18,515 bases of DNA from positions 1 through 18,515 of the forward strand of contig URTW01000016.1 of assembly GCA_900550815.1 (NCBI GenBank), read 5' to 3'. The DNA comes from an uncultured Collinsella sp. (GTDB lineage: Bacteria > Actinomycetota > Coriobacteriia > Coriobacteriales > Coriobacteriaceae). The notes beneath the pieces are model-generated. The model made no database searches. It worked only from the letters and a program-made list of their open reading frames with translations, and was not told the DNA's origin. This document shows, piece by piece, positions 1 to 7,225 of this stretch; positions within the stretch are counted from its first letter, which is position 1, and each line of letters starts with the position of its first letter. Made by a program: the position numbers and the translations under genes.

Positions 1-2
1 AT

Positions 3-1100
3 GAGAAGCAGGACATGGTACTTACCCTTGAGGTGAAGGCCGACGGCTGGGATGCGGACACCTCCACGCCCGTCATCGCCCATTTCGAGGATGAGGACGG
101 GAAAGTAGACTTCTACACCGCCATCGCCGCGAACAAGCAGGTGACCGTGAAGGTCGGTGAGTCCGGTACCTATACCGTCACATTCATCTCACCGGTGAAC
201 GCCGACGGCTCCATCTATAAGGTGCCATCGAAGAAGGTTACCGCCGGAATAGCCGACAAGACAGTTGCCACAGGCGTGACTTTCGATAAGGTGGATGCGG
301 ACCAGGTAACGAAAGATGACTTGACAGCCATTGCCAAGGACGTTGCGGAAGCCGTGAAGAAGGGCGATTCCACCCTGACCGGGGACAAGGGCGCTGAAGT
401 CGTGAAGAAGTTCGAGGACTACATCAAGAAGACCCCGAACGCCGCTACAGATGCCGTCGAGAAGGAGACCGAGAAGGCTCAGGAGTCCGCCAAGGAAGAG
501 AAGTCCGACGCGAAGACCCCGGAAACTTCCGACAGCAAGAAGCGCGATTCAGGTTCATCCAACGGCTCCAAGAAGGATAATGGGAAGACCACAGGCAGCT
601 CCGATAATTCTGGAAACAAGAGCAATTCATCCTCCAAGAAAGACGAGGGAAAATCCGATAGCAAGCCGAGTGGCGGCAACAGCAGCAACTCCGGCTCAAA
701 CTCCAATTCAGGCAGTTCATCGAAAAAGGATGACACCCCGGCGCATCAGCACAACTGGGTTGCCCAGACAAAAACCGTCCATCACGACGCTCAGTACAAG
801 ACCGTCCACCACGACGCGGTGACGCATCAGGTATGGCATGACGCGGTGACGGAGGAACACTATATCTGCAACCAGTGCGGTGCGGATATCACGTCTGACC
901 CTTGGGGGCATATTAACAACTCTCTTATGAATGGTGGTAATTGCGGAAGCTATCACTCTACCTATGTGACTGTAAAGCAGGGGTATTATGAAACCGTGAC
1001 CGACCAAGCGGCCTATGACGAGCAGGTGCAGGTGCGCGATGCATGGGATGAGACTGTGACCACTGGGTATAAGTGCTCTTCTTGCGGTGCCACGAAGTAA
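3..1100 (+). CDS. Lys/Ser-rich protein with C-terminal double-CxxC domain (5' partial)
   Basis: The frame is open to the left edge, so this is the 3' part of a larger protein; the first in-frame ATG (15) has no convincing ribosome binding site. Counting from that ATG, residues 1-95 look like a beta-rich domain, 95-140 are helical and charged, and 145-245 are a low-complexity Lys/Ser/Asn/Gly/Asp linker. The last ~115 residues hold repeated TVHHDA/VWHDA-type motifs and two Cys pairs (CNQCG and the near-terminal CSSCG), suggesting a metal-stabilised knuckle. Such long hydrophilic linkers are typical of extracellular or cell-wall-associated proteins, but no LPXTG motif or C-terminal membrane segment is present. 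A strong terminator follows directly. I do not recognise the family; a surface or mobile-element cargo role is inference. Confidence 0.72.
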   Translation, partial: EKQDMVLTLEVKADGWDADTSTPVIAHFEDEDGKVDFYTAIAANKQVTVKVGESGTYTVTFISPVNADGSIYKVPSKKVTAGIADKTVATGVTFDKVDADQVTKDDLTAIAKDVAEAVKKGDSTLTGDKGAEVVKKFEDYIKKTPNAATDAVEKETEKAQESAKEEKSDAKTPETSDSKKRDSGSSNGSKKDNGKTTGSSDNSGNKSNSSSKKDEGKSDSKPSGGNSSNSGSNSNSGSSSKKDDTPAHQHNWVAQTKTVHHDAQYKTVHHDAVTHQVWHDAVTEEHYICNQCGADITSDPWGHINNSLMNGGNCGSYHSTYVTVKQGYYETVTDQAAYDEQVQVRDAWDETVTTGYKCSSCGATK

Positions 1101-1137
1101 CTTGAAAGAGCAAAGCAATCGTCTATTTCAGGAAAGG

Positions 1138-1168
1138 AAAGCCCCGGCCATTTGACCGGGGCTTTTTC
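1138..1168 (+). terminator. Rho-independent terminator
   Basis: GCCCCGG (1141-1147) pairs with CCGGGGC (1156-1162) and is followed by TTTTT. It ends the upstream plus-strand gene. The minus-strand ORFs end at its edge, so it may act in both directions, although the minus-side T-run is short. Confidence 0.85.
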
Positions 1169-1401
1169 TAATGCGCTCTGTTCAGGTCTTTCGGTGGTTC
1201 CAATCCGTTCCGTTTCGATAGCTCTGCGGTCGCACTCTTCATATCACCGATTTCGGAACCGAAGAAATCCGGCTCCTCACGCTCAAGCGAATGGGCGGGA
1301 ACCGGAACGATGATACCACTGGAACCCTTGATATAGGAGAGGGCATCATGACGCTCGCCGACCTCGGTGAGCGCCACAGAGAAAGAGAGCGACACCGACA
1401 A
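1168..1401 (-). CDS. Hypothetical protein, probable fragment of a broken gene
   Basis: This is a 77-codon reading frame whose first available start is TTG (1401), with GTG options just inside; no good ribosome binding site is visible. The stretch ALTEVGERHDALSYIKGSSGI and the acidic C-terminal half look protein-like, not random. It follows the ORF at 1416-1619 after 14 bases, and an overlapping third frame (reading ERLYPVCDWREWNERGMNL around 1395-1465) also looks coding. The simplest reading is one ~150-residue gene downstream of mobC, interrupted by two frameshifts (near 1465 and 1390). No family is recognised. Confidence 0.4.
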   Translation of the reverse strand: MSVSLSFSVALTEVGERHDALSYIKGSSGIIVPVPAHSLEREEPDFFGSEIGDMKSATAELSKRNGLEPPKDLNRAH

Positions 1402-1415
1402 GGTTCATGCCTCGC

Positions 1416-1619
1416 TCATTCCACTCGCGCCAATCGCAAACAGGATAAAGGCGCTCGAACGAAATAGACAGCCGGGCCAATGCGACGTTCAGTGACCACG
1501 AAGCGGCGTGTCCCGCGCTCGCGCGGATCCAAGCCGACTCGTTCACGGACTGCGGAATTGACGCGACCGCCAAAACCGAAGACCAGACTTGGATAAGGGT
1601 CGATAGCGTAGCGCGCCAT
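1416..1619 (-). CDS. Small hypothetical protein downstream of mobC (likely frameshifted)
   Basis: A 67-residue product starts at ATG 1619, preceded by AGGAAGGGG. An alternative GTG at 1643 would overlap the mobC stop as GTGA. The N-terminal MARYAIDPYPSLVFGFGGRV reads as genuine protein, but after RRIGPAVYF the frame becomes implausible, while the adjacent frame continues with FERLYPVCDWREWNERG. A one-base frameshift near 1465 is therefore likely. Its position directly behind mobC is where a relaxase gene usually sits, but the sequence shows none of the relaxase motifs (catalytic Tyr region, HxDxxxPHxH). Confidence 0.45.
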   Translation of the reverse strand: MARYAIDPYPSLVFGFGGRVNSAVRERVGLDPRERGTRRFVVTERRIGPAVYFVRAPLSCLRLARVE

Positions 1620-1639
1620 CGACCCCTTCCTTGCCCACG

Positions 1640-2038
1640 TCACTCATTCTCAATGCTGTCGAAACCCTCGATTTGCAGATGGACACCATTTCGGTCGGCT
1701 TCCATACGAAGCGCCGCGAGCGCTTCCATGATTTCAGAGAACGCCGAGACCTCTTTCTCCAAAACCGCCTTGGCTTCATCTTGGTTGAATGCACTCGAGC
1801 CGTTGGAGTTCAGAAATCTCATGAACTGGTTCAGGTTCGTCCCCTGCTTCGCGAGTTCGTGCGCCGCCATTCTCAAAGGCTCCGTGTCTATGACCCTGAT
1901 TGTCTCATCGTCGGAATTGGCGAGAAGCTTTCGGGCGTACTCGGAAACCGTCATGCCGTTTTTGGCGGCTTTTCGCTTGAGGATTTCCTTCTCGCGCTCC
2001 GTCATGCGCACCTCGACGCGCGCCTCTTTTCTCCGCAT
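1640..2038 (-). CDS. mobC: MobC-family plasmid mobilisation / relaxosome accessory protein
   Basis: A 132-residue protein. The open frame extends upstream to 2488, but ATG 2038 is preceded by GAGAGGAG and matches the usual MobC length, so I chose it. The N-terminus (VEVRMTEREKEILKRKAAKNGMTVSEYARKLL) is the ribbon-helix-helix DNA-binding half. ELAKQGTNLNQFMRFLN is the characteristic MobC motif, followed by a coiled-coil-like helical tail. MobC proteins bind oriT and help the relaxase open the strands, so the upstream palindromic region (2073-2390) is a natural oriT candidate. No relaxase gene is visible downstream in the window, which suggests the mobilisation module is decayed or acts in trans. 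Confidence 0.82.
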   Translation of the reverse strand: MRRKEARVEVRMTEREKEILKRKAAKNGMTVSEYARKLLANSDDETIRVIDTEPLRMAAHELAKQGTNLNQFMRFLNSNGSSAFNQDEAKAVLEKEVSAFSEIMEALAALRMEADRNGVHLQIEGFDSIENE

Positions 2039-2072
2039 GCCGACTTCGACTCCTCTCGTTTTCCAAAAACAA

Positions 2073-2109
2073 GCTACCAGCGAATAGCGCCGCCGCGTTT
2101 GCTGGTAGC
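2073..2109. repeat. 9-bp inverted repeat upstream of mobC (oriT candidate)
   Basis: GCTACCAGC (2073-2081) and GCTGGTAGC (2101-2109) are perfect arms around a 19-base spacer, directly upstream of the mobC start. An arrangement of this kind beside mobC is typical of oriT or of a MobC binding site. The nick site cannot be identified by eye. Confidence 0.45.
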
Positions 2110-2623
2110 GCAAAATCAGACGGAGGTCACGCCGGCTGCCGAAAACAGGCAATCCGAAAATGCCAGTTTTTTCAAAGCGCGGGCACCCTCCCGTCAAGGT
2201 CACTAAGGCCGCTCGGGAGCAAGATGGAAGTGAAGGAAAAGTCCACAACAGTGGAGTTTGTCCGTACACTTCCCAAATCTTGCAACTCGAAGAGCGGCCT
2301 TGGCCGGTGAACACTGCTGTTAAGCAGTGCGAGAGCCTTCCCGGGTTGAAAATAGGAGTGCCGCCGCCCCTATTTTCAACCCGGGAAGGCGGGCCTCCCG
2401 AGACTTGCGGGACAATCAGGCGAGCGGCGTGAACGGCAGACCGGCATTCATCGGCAACGATGCCGGGCATCATCTCGCGGCAAAACACCTCGGCCCTCGA
2501 AATCGGTCGTCACGAGCATAGAGCCGTCCGGCAGACGCGCTCCTGAATCAAATGAAGCCCGCGCGGAAACCTCGATTCTCTCGACACTCAGAACCGCCCC
2601 TAGCGTAACCTTGGCACTATCTC
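2110..2623. other. Non-coding, palindrome-rich region between mobC and the replication-type gene
   Basis: No convincing gene is present; reading frames here lack protein-like composition or ribosome sites. The stretch holds a 7-bp inverted repeat (CACTGCT / AGCAGTG, 2312-2329), a palindromic CGGCCTTGGCCG near 2295, and the large 22-bp inverted repeat at 2335-2390. Between ~2430 and 2623 I see nothing further. The region most likely serves transfer or replication of the element. Confidence 0.5.
2335..2390. repeat. Perfect 22-bp inverted repeat (long hairpin)
   Basis: The arms 2335-2356 and 2369-2390 are exact reverse complements (22 bp; outer half GCCTTCCCGGG, inner half TTGAAAATAGG) around a 12-base loop AGTGCCGCCGCC. 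There is no T-run on either side, so it is unlikely to be a terminator. It sits in the intergenic region of a MobC/replication module, so a single-strand origin, oriT or replication hairpin are plausible roles. Confidence 0.75.
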
Positions 2624-3529
2624 CTAAACATAGGGCTGCAAATCCGGATGCAATTTGACTACCAAGCGCTCGGCCTCATCCCGGTCCATTCCCCTACTTC
2701 CCGGGATGGGGCCAGCGTGCTCCGCAGGTGACTTCACGAACCACTCGCCTTCCTCCTTGTCAGAACTTATGATGAGGCCAATCCTGAGGCCCTTGCGTCC
2801 GTTCGCGCCGCTTCCGGCATCTACGGCTTGCTCCTTTTCGGGATAATGCCCCTCCCGCTCGTTCCAGGCGCGGAGCTTAGACCGCCAATCGCGAATGGGA
2901 CCACCATTCTTGTCGCGCCATCCACGAGAGTTGTAGTAGTCGAAAAATTTTTCGGGAGAGACAATCAGGCCACATTGCTCGCAGTAGGCCCTCACTTCAT
3001 CGAGAATCGGAGCGCGCGTTCTTCCGCTTTCTTCGAAACCAGACCCTACTCCATCACTAGTTCTAGAGCTTAATGTAGTTCTATCTTTATCTATATGTTC
3101 GCAGTCGCCGTCCGACAACCGCGTGGTCGCCGCGCAGGAGGTTGCATCATAATCGCAGATAGGCGGCTTTCTCTCTTCACGATTTTTAAAGAAAACCTTT
3201 TCAGGACTGCTTAGATTTCTACAGGTTTCTGGCAAAACTTCGCAGGTTTCTCCTAAATCCCCGTCGATTAAAGGGGCCTTACTCACCTGATTGCGTGCCA
3301 GCTGTTCGATAGATTTAACTCGCCTGAAATCGAGCTGGGACCTATAGGCTTCGAATACGAGCATCGCCGGCTTGGGCAGCTTCGGCTCCTCCTTATCAAG
3401 GTAGTAGTTCCAGATCGCCCAAGCGAGTTTGCCGCATTGGACCTCCGGCAGCATCTTTCTCATGCCGTCGCGCCATTCACGCTCCATCTTGGCGTAATCC
3501 GGCTCAAGCCGACCGTTCACATCAGCCAT
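2624..3529 (-). CDS. Replication-associated protein of a mobile element (phage replisome-organiser-like)
   Basis: 301 residues. ATG 3529 lies six bases past the stop of the upstream DNA-binding gene, with GGGGGTGAG just before it, so the two are probably translationally coupled. Residues ~10-75 (EREWRDGMRKMLPEVQCGKL...) resemble the DUF6291-type N-terminus of element and phage proteins. The middle (~80-180) is hydrophilic and poorly conserved-looking. Residues ~190-240 contain SPEKFFDYYNSRGWRDK followed by IRDWRSKLRAW, the C-terminal motif common to phage replisome organisers and element replication initiators. A role in replicating the excised element fits the neighbouring Xis-like and MobC genes. 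Base composition is lower in GC than in the chromosomal genes to the right, in keeping with transfer. The exact family is uncertain. Confidence 0.62.
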   Translation of the reverse strand: MADVNGRLEPDYAKMEREWRDGMRKMLPEVQCGKLAWAIWNYYLDKEEPKLPKPAMLVFEAYRSQLDFRRVKSIEQLARNQVSKAPLIDGDLGETCEVLPETCRNLSSPEKVFFKNREERKPPICDYDATSCAATTRLSDGDCEHIDKDRTTLSSRTSDGVGSGFEESGRTRAPILDEVRAYCEQCGLIVSPEKFFDYYNSRGWRDKNGGPIRDWRSKLRAWNEREGHYPEKEQAVDAGSGANGRKGLRIGLIISSDKEEGEWFVKSPAEHAGPIPGSRGMDRDEAERLVVKLHPDLQPYV

Positions 3530-3532
3530 ACG

Positions 3533-3769
3533 CTACTCACCCCCCACGCAACGACGGCGGGAGCGCAGCCAGTCCTCCAAGTCCTCCATCTGATATAGAA
3601 CGGAAGAGCGAGGGGAATCGCCGACATGGACATAGGCAGGTCCCCTACCCGCGCAGCGCCAGTTGGCGCGCGTCTTCGGGGAACCGCCGAGCGCACGGGC
3701 GGCATCCTCACTAGAAAGCGCCATCGGGATGAACGCTGGAGTTGGGTTGTCTTTGTCTGTGTGCTTCAT
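3533..3769 (-). CDS. AlpA/excisionase-like helix-turn-helix DNA-binding protein
   Basis: 78 residues from ATG 3769, chosen because GGAGG lies six bases upstream; the longer open frame to 3880 lacks this. Residues 15-65 (ALSSEDAARALGGSPKTRANWRCAGRGPAYV...VLYQMEDLEDWLRSRR) are the MerR-like winged helix-turn-helix of AlpA/Xis proteins, with the terminal EDLEDWL helix. Proteins of this kind direct integrase towards excision or regulate element genes. It is the first gene of a minus-strand operon with the replication-type gene, and lies ~500 bases from the tRNA attachment core. No intact integrase gene lies between it and the core, which is unusual for such a module. Confidence 0.72.
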   Translation of the reverse strand: MKHTDKDNPTPAFIPMALSSEDAARALGGSPKTRANWRCAGRGPAYVHVGDSPRSSVLYQMEDLEDWLRSRRRCVGGE

Positions 3770-4185
3770 AGCGGCCCTCCGTCCACCAAGTAACGGAGAG
3801 TCGATATAAACAAAGCGACACAGAGACAGGCACCCTACCCGTTCCCTGCCGTCGCTCCGTGCCTCTACCTGGACCGGCACATCCCGTGAACGACTTTTCC
3901 GACCGTCGCTGCCTTTCGCTCACATAATAGGATGCTGGAAGCTGTTTGCCCCATCTGTAGTGTGGGTTCGCTCGCCTCGAAGCAACGGTTACCAAGCCGC
4001 CGTCTTCTCTCGGGGTGGTATGCCTAGCGGTGACTTTTCGCCAATAGCTCATCTTATGCGCATATCACGACGTTCGCGCAGCCCTGCGAGCACTCATTTA
4101 GTTTCACGGCTCCGTATGTAATTGGCCTCATATTACCTCAGATTTCCCACCGTATCCAAGGCGATGCGGTATTCTGCACATTTGA
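3770..4185. other. Non-coding upstream region of the Xis-like/replication operon
   Basis: No gene can be supported. The minus-strand frame 3711-4052 has shadow-like composition and overlaps the Xis-like gene. The stretch presumably carries the promoter of the minus-strand operon, but I could not pick a convincing -35/-10 pair. Confidence 0.4.
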
Positions 4186-4210
4186 TAGTGGGGACAATAG
4201 TGGGGACAAT
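4186..4210. repeat. Tandem direct repeat TAGTGGGGACAAT (x2), integrase arm-site candidate
   Basis: The 13-mer occurs at 4186-4198 and 4198-4210, sharing one base. It lies ~65 bases from the tRNA attachment core on the side of the Xis/Rep/MobC element. Short direct repeats beside an att core are typical arm-type integrase binding sites. Confidence 0.55.
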
Positions 4211-4232
4211 TATCTATTGGTTGCTTCTATAA

Positions 4233-4265
4233 AGAAAAAACTACCTGCGTTTCCGCAGGTAGTTT
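4233..4265 (-). terminator. Terminator downstream of the tRNA-Met 3' end
   Basis: AAACTACCTGCG and CGCAGGTAGTTT are perfect 12-bp arms around a 4-base loop (4238-4265). Read on the minus strand, the stem is followed by TTTTTTC, a classical intrinsic terminator. It lies just beyond the CCA end of the minus-strand tRNA fragment and so looks like the native tRNA terminator. Confidence 0.8.
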
Positions 4266-4273
4266 AAGATTCA

Positions 4274-4319
<46 letters not shown>

Positions 4320-4346
4320 TCGCTACGACGTTGTTTCATTCAGACA

Positions 4347-4447
4347 TTTCGACCCAAATTGAAGTCAATATAACTCCAGGTCATTTGATGTTTTCATAGA
4401 TTTACGAAAGAAAAGTACGCGGAATAATTCGACCCAAATTCGACCCA
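4347..4447. repeat. Direct repeats TTCGACCCAAATT, integrase arm-site candidate
   Basis: TTCGACCCAAATT occurs at 4348-4360 and 4428-4440, and a third partial copy, TTCGACCCA, at 4439-4447. They lie between the tRNA core and the integrase remnant, as arm-type sites do. They are unrelated to the GTGGGGACAAT repeats on the other side of the core. Confidence 0.6.
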
Positions 4448-4474
4448 CAACGAGCTTGAAAGCGGTCAGGCGGA

Positions 4475-4526
4475 GCATTACCCTTGGGGTGTGACCCCAC
4501 ACAGGGCCCACCACCAAGGGTAATGC
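4475..4526. repeat. 13-bp inverted repeat upstream of the integrase remnant
   Basis: GCATTACCCTTGG (4475-4487) and CCAAGGGTAATGC (4514-4526) are perfect arms with a nested GTGTG/CACAC pairing inside. No T-run follows. It lies ~75 bases before the integrase start, and could be an operator or leader hairpin. Confidence 0.55.
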
Positions 4527-4599
4527 CCACCCGCCCCAGCCCTTTGCGCCATTCCGCGCAACCGAGCGCGATTCTCAGGCACTTCAGGCAAGGAACACG

Positions 4600-5312
4600 A
4601 TGAACGACCGACCTCTCGTCATAGGCAAAGGAACGAAGCAACGCCGCGACAAATACACGTGGCGCTACCGTCACAGCCTCGGCAAGGATCCGGTCACGGG
4701 CAAATACCGCTATTCGCCGTGGCAGACCATACATACCACCAAAAGCCGAGAGGTCGACGCCGCACTCGAAGCCTACAAGGCAGAACTCAACAGCGGCACC
4801 TACGTCCAAAAATCGAGGGACACCGTCGGCTCGTACGCAAAAAAGTTCCACGACAACCGCGAAGGAACCATCACGCCGCTCGCCTACTCGACATCCTACT
4901 CAATCGAGAACCGGACGCGCACATCACATGCGTGATGCTCATGCTCGACACCGACATGAGAAGGGCAGAAGCCCTCGGGATGACGTGGTCCGATGTCTCC
5001 GTCGAGAACAGAAGCATCCTCATTGAGCAGCAGTTCGCGGCCGATCGAAGCGTTCGCTCGCCCAAAAGCAAGAAAAGCGTGCGGAGGATCTCGATAAGCG
5101 AGACGCTGACGTCGTATCTCGAATTCTGGAAAAAGGAGCAGGCCCGCGAAATGGAAGCCTTCGGCCTGGAACAAGTCAAAGGCACTCCGCTCGTCCACTC
5201 ATTCGAACGAACGAAAGACAGGCATCCCCAAGTCAACTTCATGGACCTGAATGGGTTTTCGCGCTGGTTCAGAAACTTCAGCGTCGAGAACGGGTTCGGC
5301 AAGTTCGAAGGC
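4600..5312 (+). pseudogene. Tyrosine integrase remnant (internal deletion, frameshift, lost C-terminus)
   Basis: ATG 4600 is preceded by AAGGAA. Residues 1-~97 match the N-terminal arm-binding part of actinobacterial site-specific integrases (KQRRDKYTWRYRHSLGKDP, then the TVGSYAKKFHD core-binding start). After GTITPLAYS (~4890) the frame breaks, and the text resumes in another frame (codon phase of 4659) with LLDILLNREPDAHITCVML and MRRAEALGMTW, which carries the first catalytic Arg. Roughly 100 residues of the core-binding region are missing. The domain then runs to NGFGKFEG at 5312. The HxxR box and the nucleophilic Tyr are absent because unrelated sequence follows, so the protein cannot be an active recombinase. 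It points away from the tRNA-Met core, as intact integrases at such sites do. Confidence 0.85.
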
Positions 5313-5954
5313 GTTCGAACATACCATTATGTGAAGGAAACTGTCGACGGGGAAACGATTTCGAAGCGTTATGAGCATAAAGAGTGGCTCGAATTGAGGG
5401 ATTACCTCAGGAAGCATCCCAAGGTTCGCGAGGCGAGGCATATCAGCACATATGAGAGCGAGCACCTTCCTTACGGATATTCGGGCCTATCGAGCCACAC
5501 CGCTACTGCCGCTACTGCCCGCTACTGCCCGCCAGCTTCCGAACCAGCGGGCGGTAGCAGCACCCCGAACATCTCGCCGACAGCGCAGAGAGTCGTCGAC
5601 CTGGCGGCCAAGGCCGACATCGAGGACGTGATGCTGTGCGACCTGCCCGGCGTCCTGTCCTTCCTAGGGCTGCCACCTGAGACGGAGATGCCGCCGGGCA
5701 ACAAGGGGAAGACGAAGCTCAAGAAGCTCTACAGGAAGGTGGCGCCGAACAAGGCATACCACTCCGGCGAGCGCGCCAAGGATTTGATCTCGCACCTCGA
5801 CATGGCAGAGATCAGGGCATCGGCGCCCGTCCACGAATTGGGATGCAGTTCAATACGAGCTCGGGGCTCTTTTCGTCTAGATTGGGGACGCATGGCCGGA
5901 CGAAAACAATTTGCGTCTGGTAATAAGCGTACGAAAGCGCAATTTACGTCTTAA
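5313..5954 (+). pseudogene. Chimeric tail fused in frame to the integrase remnant (unrecognised)
   Basis: The frame continues from the integrase fragment without a stop to 5954. The first ~45 residues (YEHKEWLELRDYLRKHPKVREA) resemble the C-terminal part of GrpB-family proteins, weakly. A low-complexity patch encoded by tandem CCGCTACTG units (~5504-5533) follows. Next comes a compact segment (~5570-5830; NISPTAQRVVDLAAKADIEDV ... ERAKDLISHLDMAEIRAS) that looks like a real but unrecognised domain. The last ~30 codons run into the repeat cluster. No start codon with a ribosome site marks an independent gene. I read this as debris from at least two genes joined by deletion. Confidence 0.55.
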
Positions 5955-6025
5955 TTCCGTACGCAAATCAAGACGAAAACCGTTTACGTCTGCTTTAAAT
6001 CCGTACGAAAACGGTTTTCGTCTTG
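5899..6025. repeat. Cluster of alternating ACGAAAAC / TTTACGTCT repeats
   Basis: About 130 bases hold related units: GACGAAAACAATTTGCGTCTG (5899-5919) and AGACGAAAACCGTTTACGTC (from 5971) as direct repeats, plus GTACGAAAG...TTTACGTCTT (5929-5952) and CCGTACGAAAACGG...CGTCTT (6001-6024). Unit 5970-5989 and the end of unit 6001-6024 also form an inverted repeat (16 bp perfect, ~20 with one mismatch). The cluster lies between the converging integrase debris and ATPase gene. A bidirectional terminator, an element end or a protein-binding array are all possible. Confidence 0.7.
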
Positions 6026-6042
6026 CAGGGCAGTTGCCGTTT

Positions 6043-7134
6043 CTACAGTTCAACTTCCAGTTCGGCTTTGTGCTCGTAGAGGTAGTCGCGCATGTAGGGG
6101 ATGGCAAATGAGACCTTGCCGTACGAAGGAGCCTCGATAATCGATTCTCTTAACAGGCGGCTGCGGACGGAGCTCACCTGTTGAGGCGTTTTGTTTAGGG
6201 CATCGGCAACCATGCTGGTCGAGCTCGTCTGCCCCAAAGACGCCATGCTCAGCAGATAAGCGATGCACGTGAGCGGAATGCGCTGCAGCGCGGGCTCAAT
6301 CACCATGCCGCAGAAGCGTTCGCGTGCCGTTGCAATGCCGCGCTCGGCTTCTTCTTCTCCAATAATCGCTGTATGTGCGCGTCTTGCCAACTGCCATGCG
6401 TAGTATCCAACGAGTTGGATCATGAAAGGATAGCCTTGCGTTGCCTCGGCAAGTTGGCCGGCAATACCTGGCTGCAACTCCATGCCAGACGCTTCAAAGG
6501 TTTCCTCGAGGGAGTACGACACTTCGGTTACTGCCACAGCCTTCAGATCAAAGGGGAGGGCACGGCGCAAAAACGCAAGTGTCTTTCCGTTGATGATGCT
6601 TTCAATCATCGAAGGAAGCCCAGCAAAAACAAAGGCGATATCAAGGTCTTCGCCGATAACCTGTTGAATCGCAATGGAGAGCGTTCGGACCTCATCGAGC
6701 TCTGCGTCTTGAACCTCGTCGAGAGTGATGAACAGGCCATTTCCATTCTTGGATATTGTCTGTCTCATGGCGTCGCGTAGCGATGGGCCGATTCGCTCAA
6801 TATCTATGCTGCCGATGGATATGCCAGCTACGGTGGGCTCAAATCTGGCGTGTTTGGCCTGGAATTTGGGCTGCAGCTGTTCGAGAATGCGCTGGCAAAG
6901 TCCCTCGGTTGCGACCTCTTTTATGACCGTCCAGCCACGGCTTTGCGCCAAACGTGAGCACTCGTCAAGGAGGACCGTCTTGCCTGTTCCACGGACGCCG
7001 GCTATGCGCATTAGGCGCCCCGGGGCACCAGGCCCGTTGACGAGGCCCTCATTGAATTCTTCGAGCACATCTTCGCGGCCGATAATCGTGGGAGGTGTTT
7101 TACCTGCTGTGGGCTTAAAAGGGTTTGTTTGCAT
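6043..7134 (-). CDS. Orphan AAA-family ATP-binding protein with C-terminal winged helix
   Basis: 363 residues from ATG 7134, which has AAAGGTGG eight bases upstream; the GTG at 7143 would bury that site. The P-loop GVRGTGKT is at residues 46-53, and Walker B (GLFITLDEVQD) is near 136-146. An arginine-rich helical lid region and ATQGYPFMIQLVGYYAW follow, as in Orc1/Cdc6-like and archaeal-type AAA ATPases. The last ~80 residues (STSMVADALNKTPQQVSSVRSRLLRESIIEA) form a winged-helix-like domain. Relatives are widespread 'ATP-binding proteins' of unsettled function, some linked to mobile elements or defence. It stands alone, between element debris and the sugar-acid genes, with unusual 10-bp repeats in its promoter region. 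Substrate and partner are unknown. Confidence 0.78.
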   Translation of the reverse strand: MQTNPFKPTAGKTPPTIIGREDVLEEFNEGLVNGPGAPGRLMRIAGVRGTGKTVLLDECSRLAQSRGWTVIKEVATEGLCQRILEQLQPKFQAKHARFEPTVAGISIGSIDIERIGPSLRDAMRQTISKNGNGLFITLDEVQDAELDEVRTLSIAIQQVIGEDLDIAFVFAGLPSMIESIINGKTLAFLRRALPFDLKAVAVTEVSYSLEETFEASGMELQPGIAGQLAEATQGYPFMIQLVGYYAWQLARRAHTAIIGEEEAERGIATARERFCGMVIEPALQRIPLTCIAYLLSMASLGQTSSTSMVADALNKTPQQVSSVRSRLLRESIIEAPSYGKVSFAIPYMRDYLYEHKAELEVEL

Positions 7135-7152
7135 GTGAGCCACCTTTGCTCA

Positions 7153-7198
7153 AGATATAGCAAGATATAGCAAAGTATAGTGAGATATAGCAAAGTAA
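7153..7198 (-). repeat. 10-bp phased direct repeats in the ATPase promoter region
   Basis: On the plus strand the decamers AAGATATAGC, AAGATATAGC, AAAGTATAGT, GAGATATAGC and AAAGTAAGCG follow one another. On the minus strand each unit gives a CTATAT or CTATAC block, so several overlapping -10-like hexamers lie 10 bp apart just upstream of the gene. Confidence 0.8.
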
Positions 7199-7225
7199 GC
7201 GCTACTCGCGGGTTTTGCGGTGGTG

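Noticed and set aside
1631..2206. A 191-codon plus-strand frame
   Set aside because: It is the antisense of mobC and its upstream region.
2312..2329. Similarity of CACTGCTGTTAAGCAG to part of RNA element copy 1 (7975-7991)
   Set aside because: The match is one short hairpin without the surrounding helices or the GGTTATCGGAGG core; chance resemblance is likely.
3711..4052. A 113-codon minus-strand frame upstream of the Xis-like gene
   Set aside because: It overlaps the start of the Xis-like gene in another frame, has an Arg/Ser/Gly shadow-like composition and no ribosome site.
5899..6025. Possible CRISPR array
   Set aside because: Unit spacing and orientation are irregular, there are no uniform spacers, and no cas gene is nearby.
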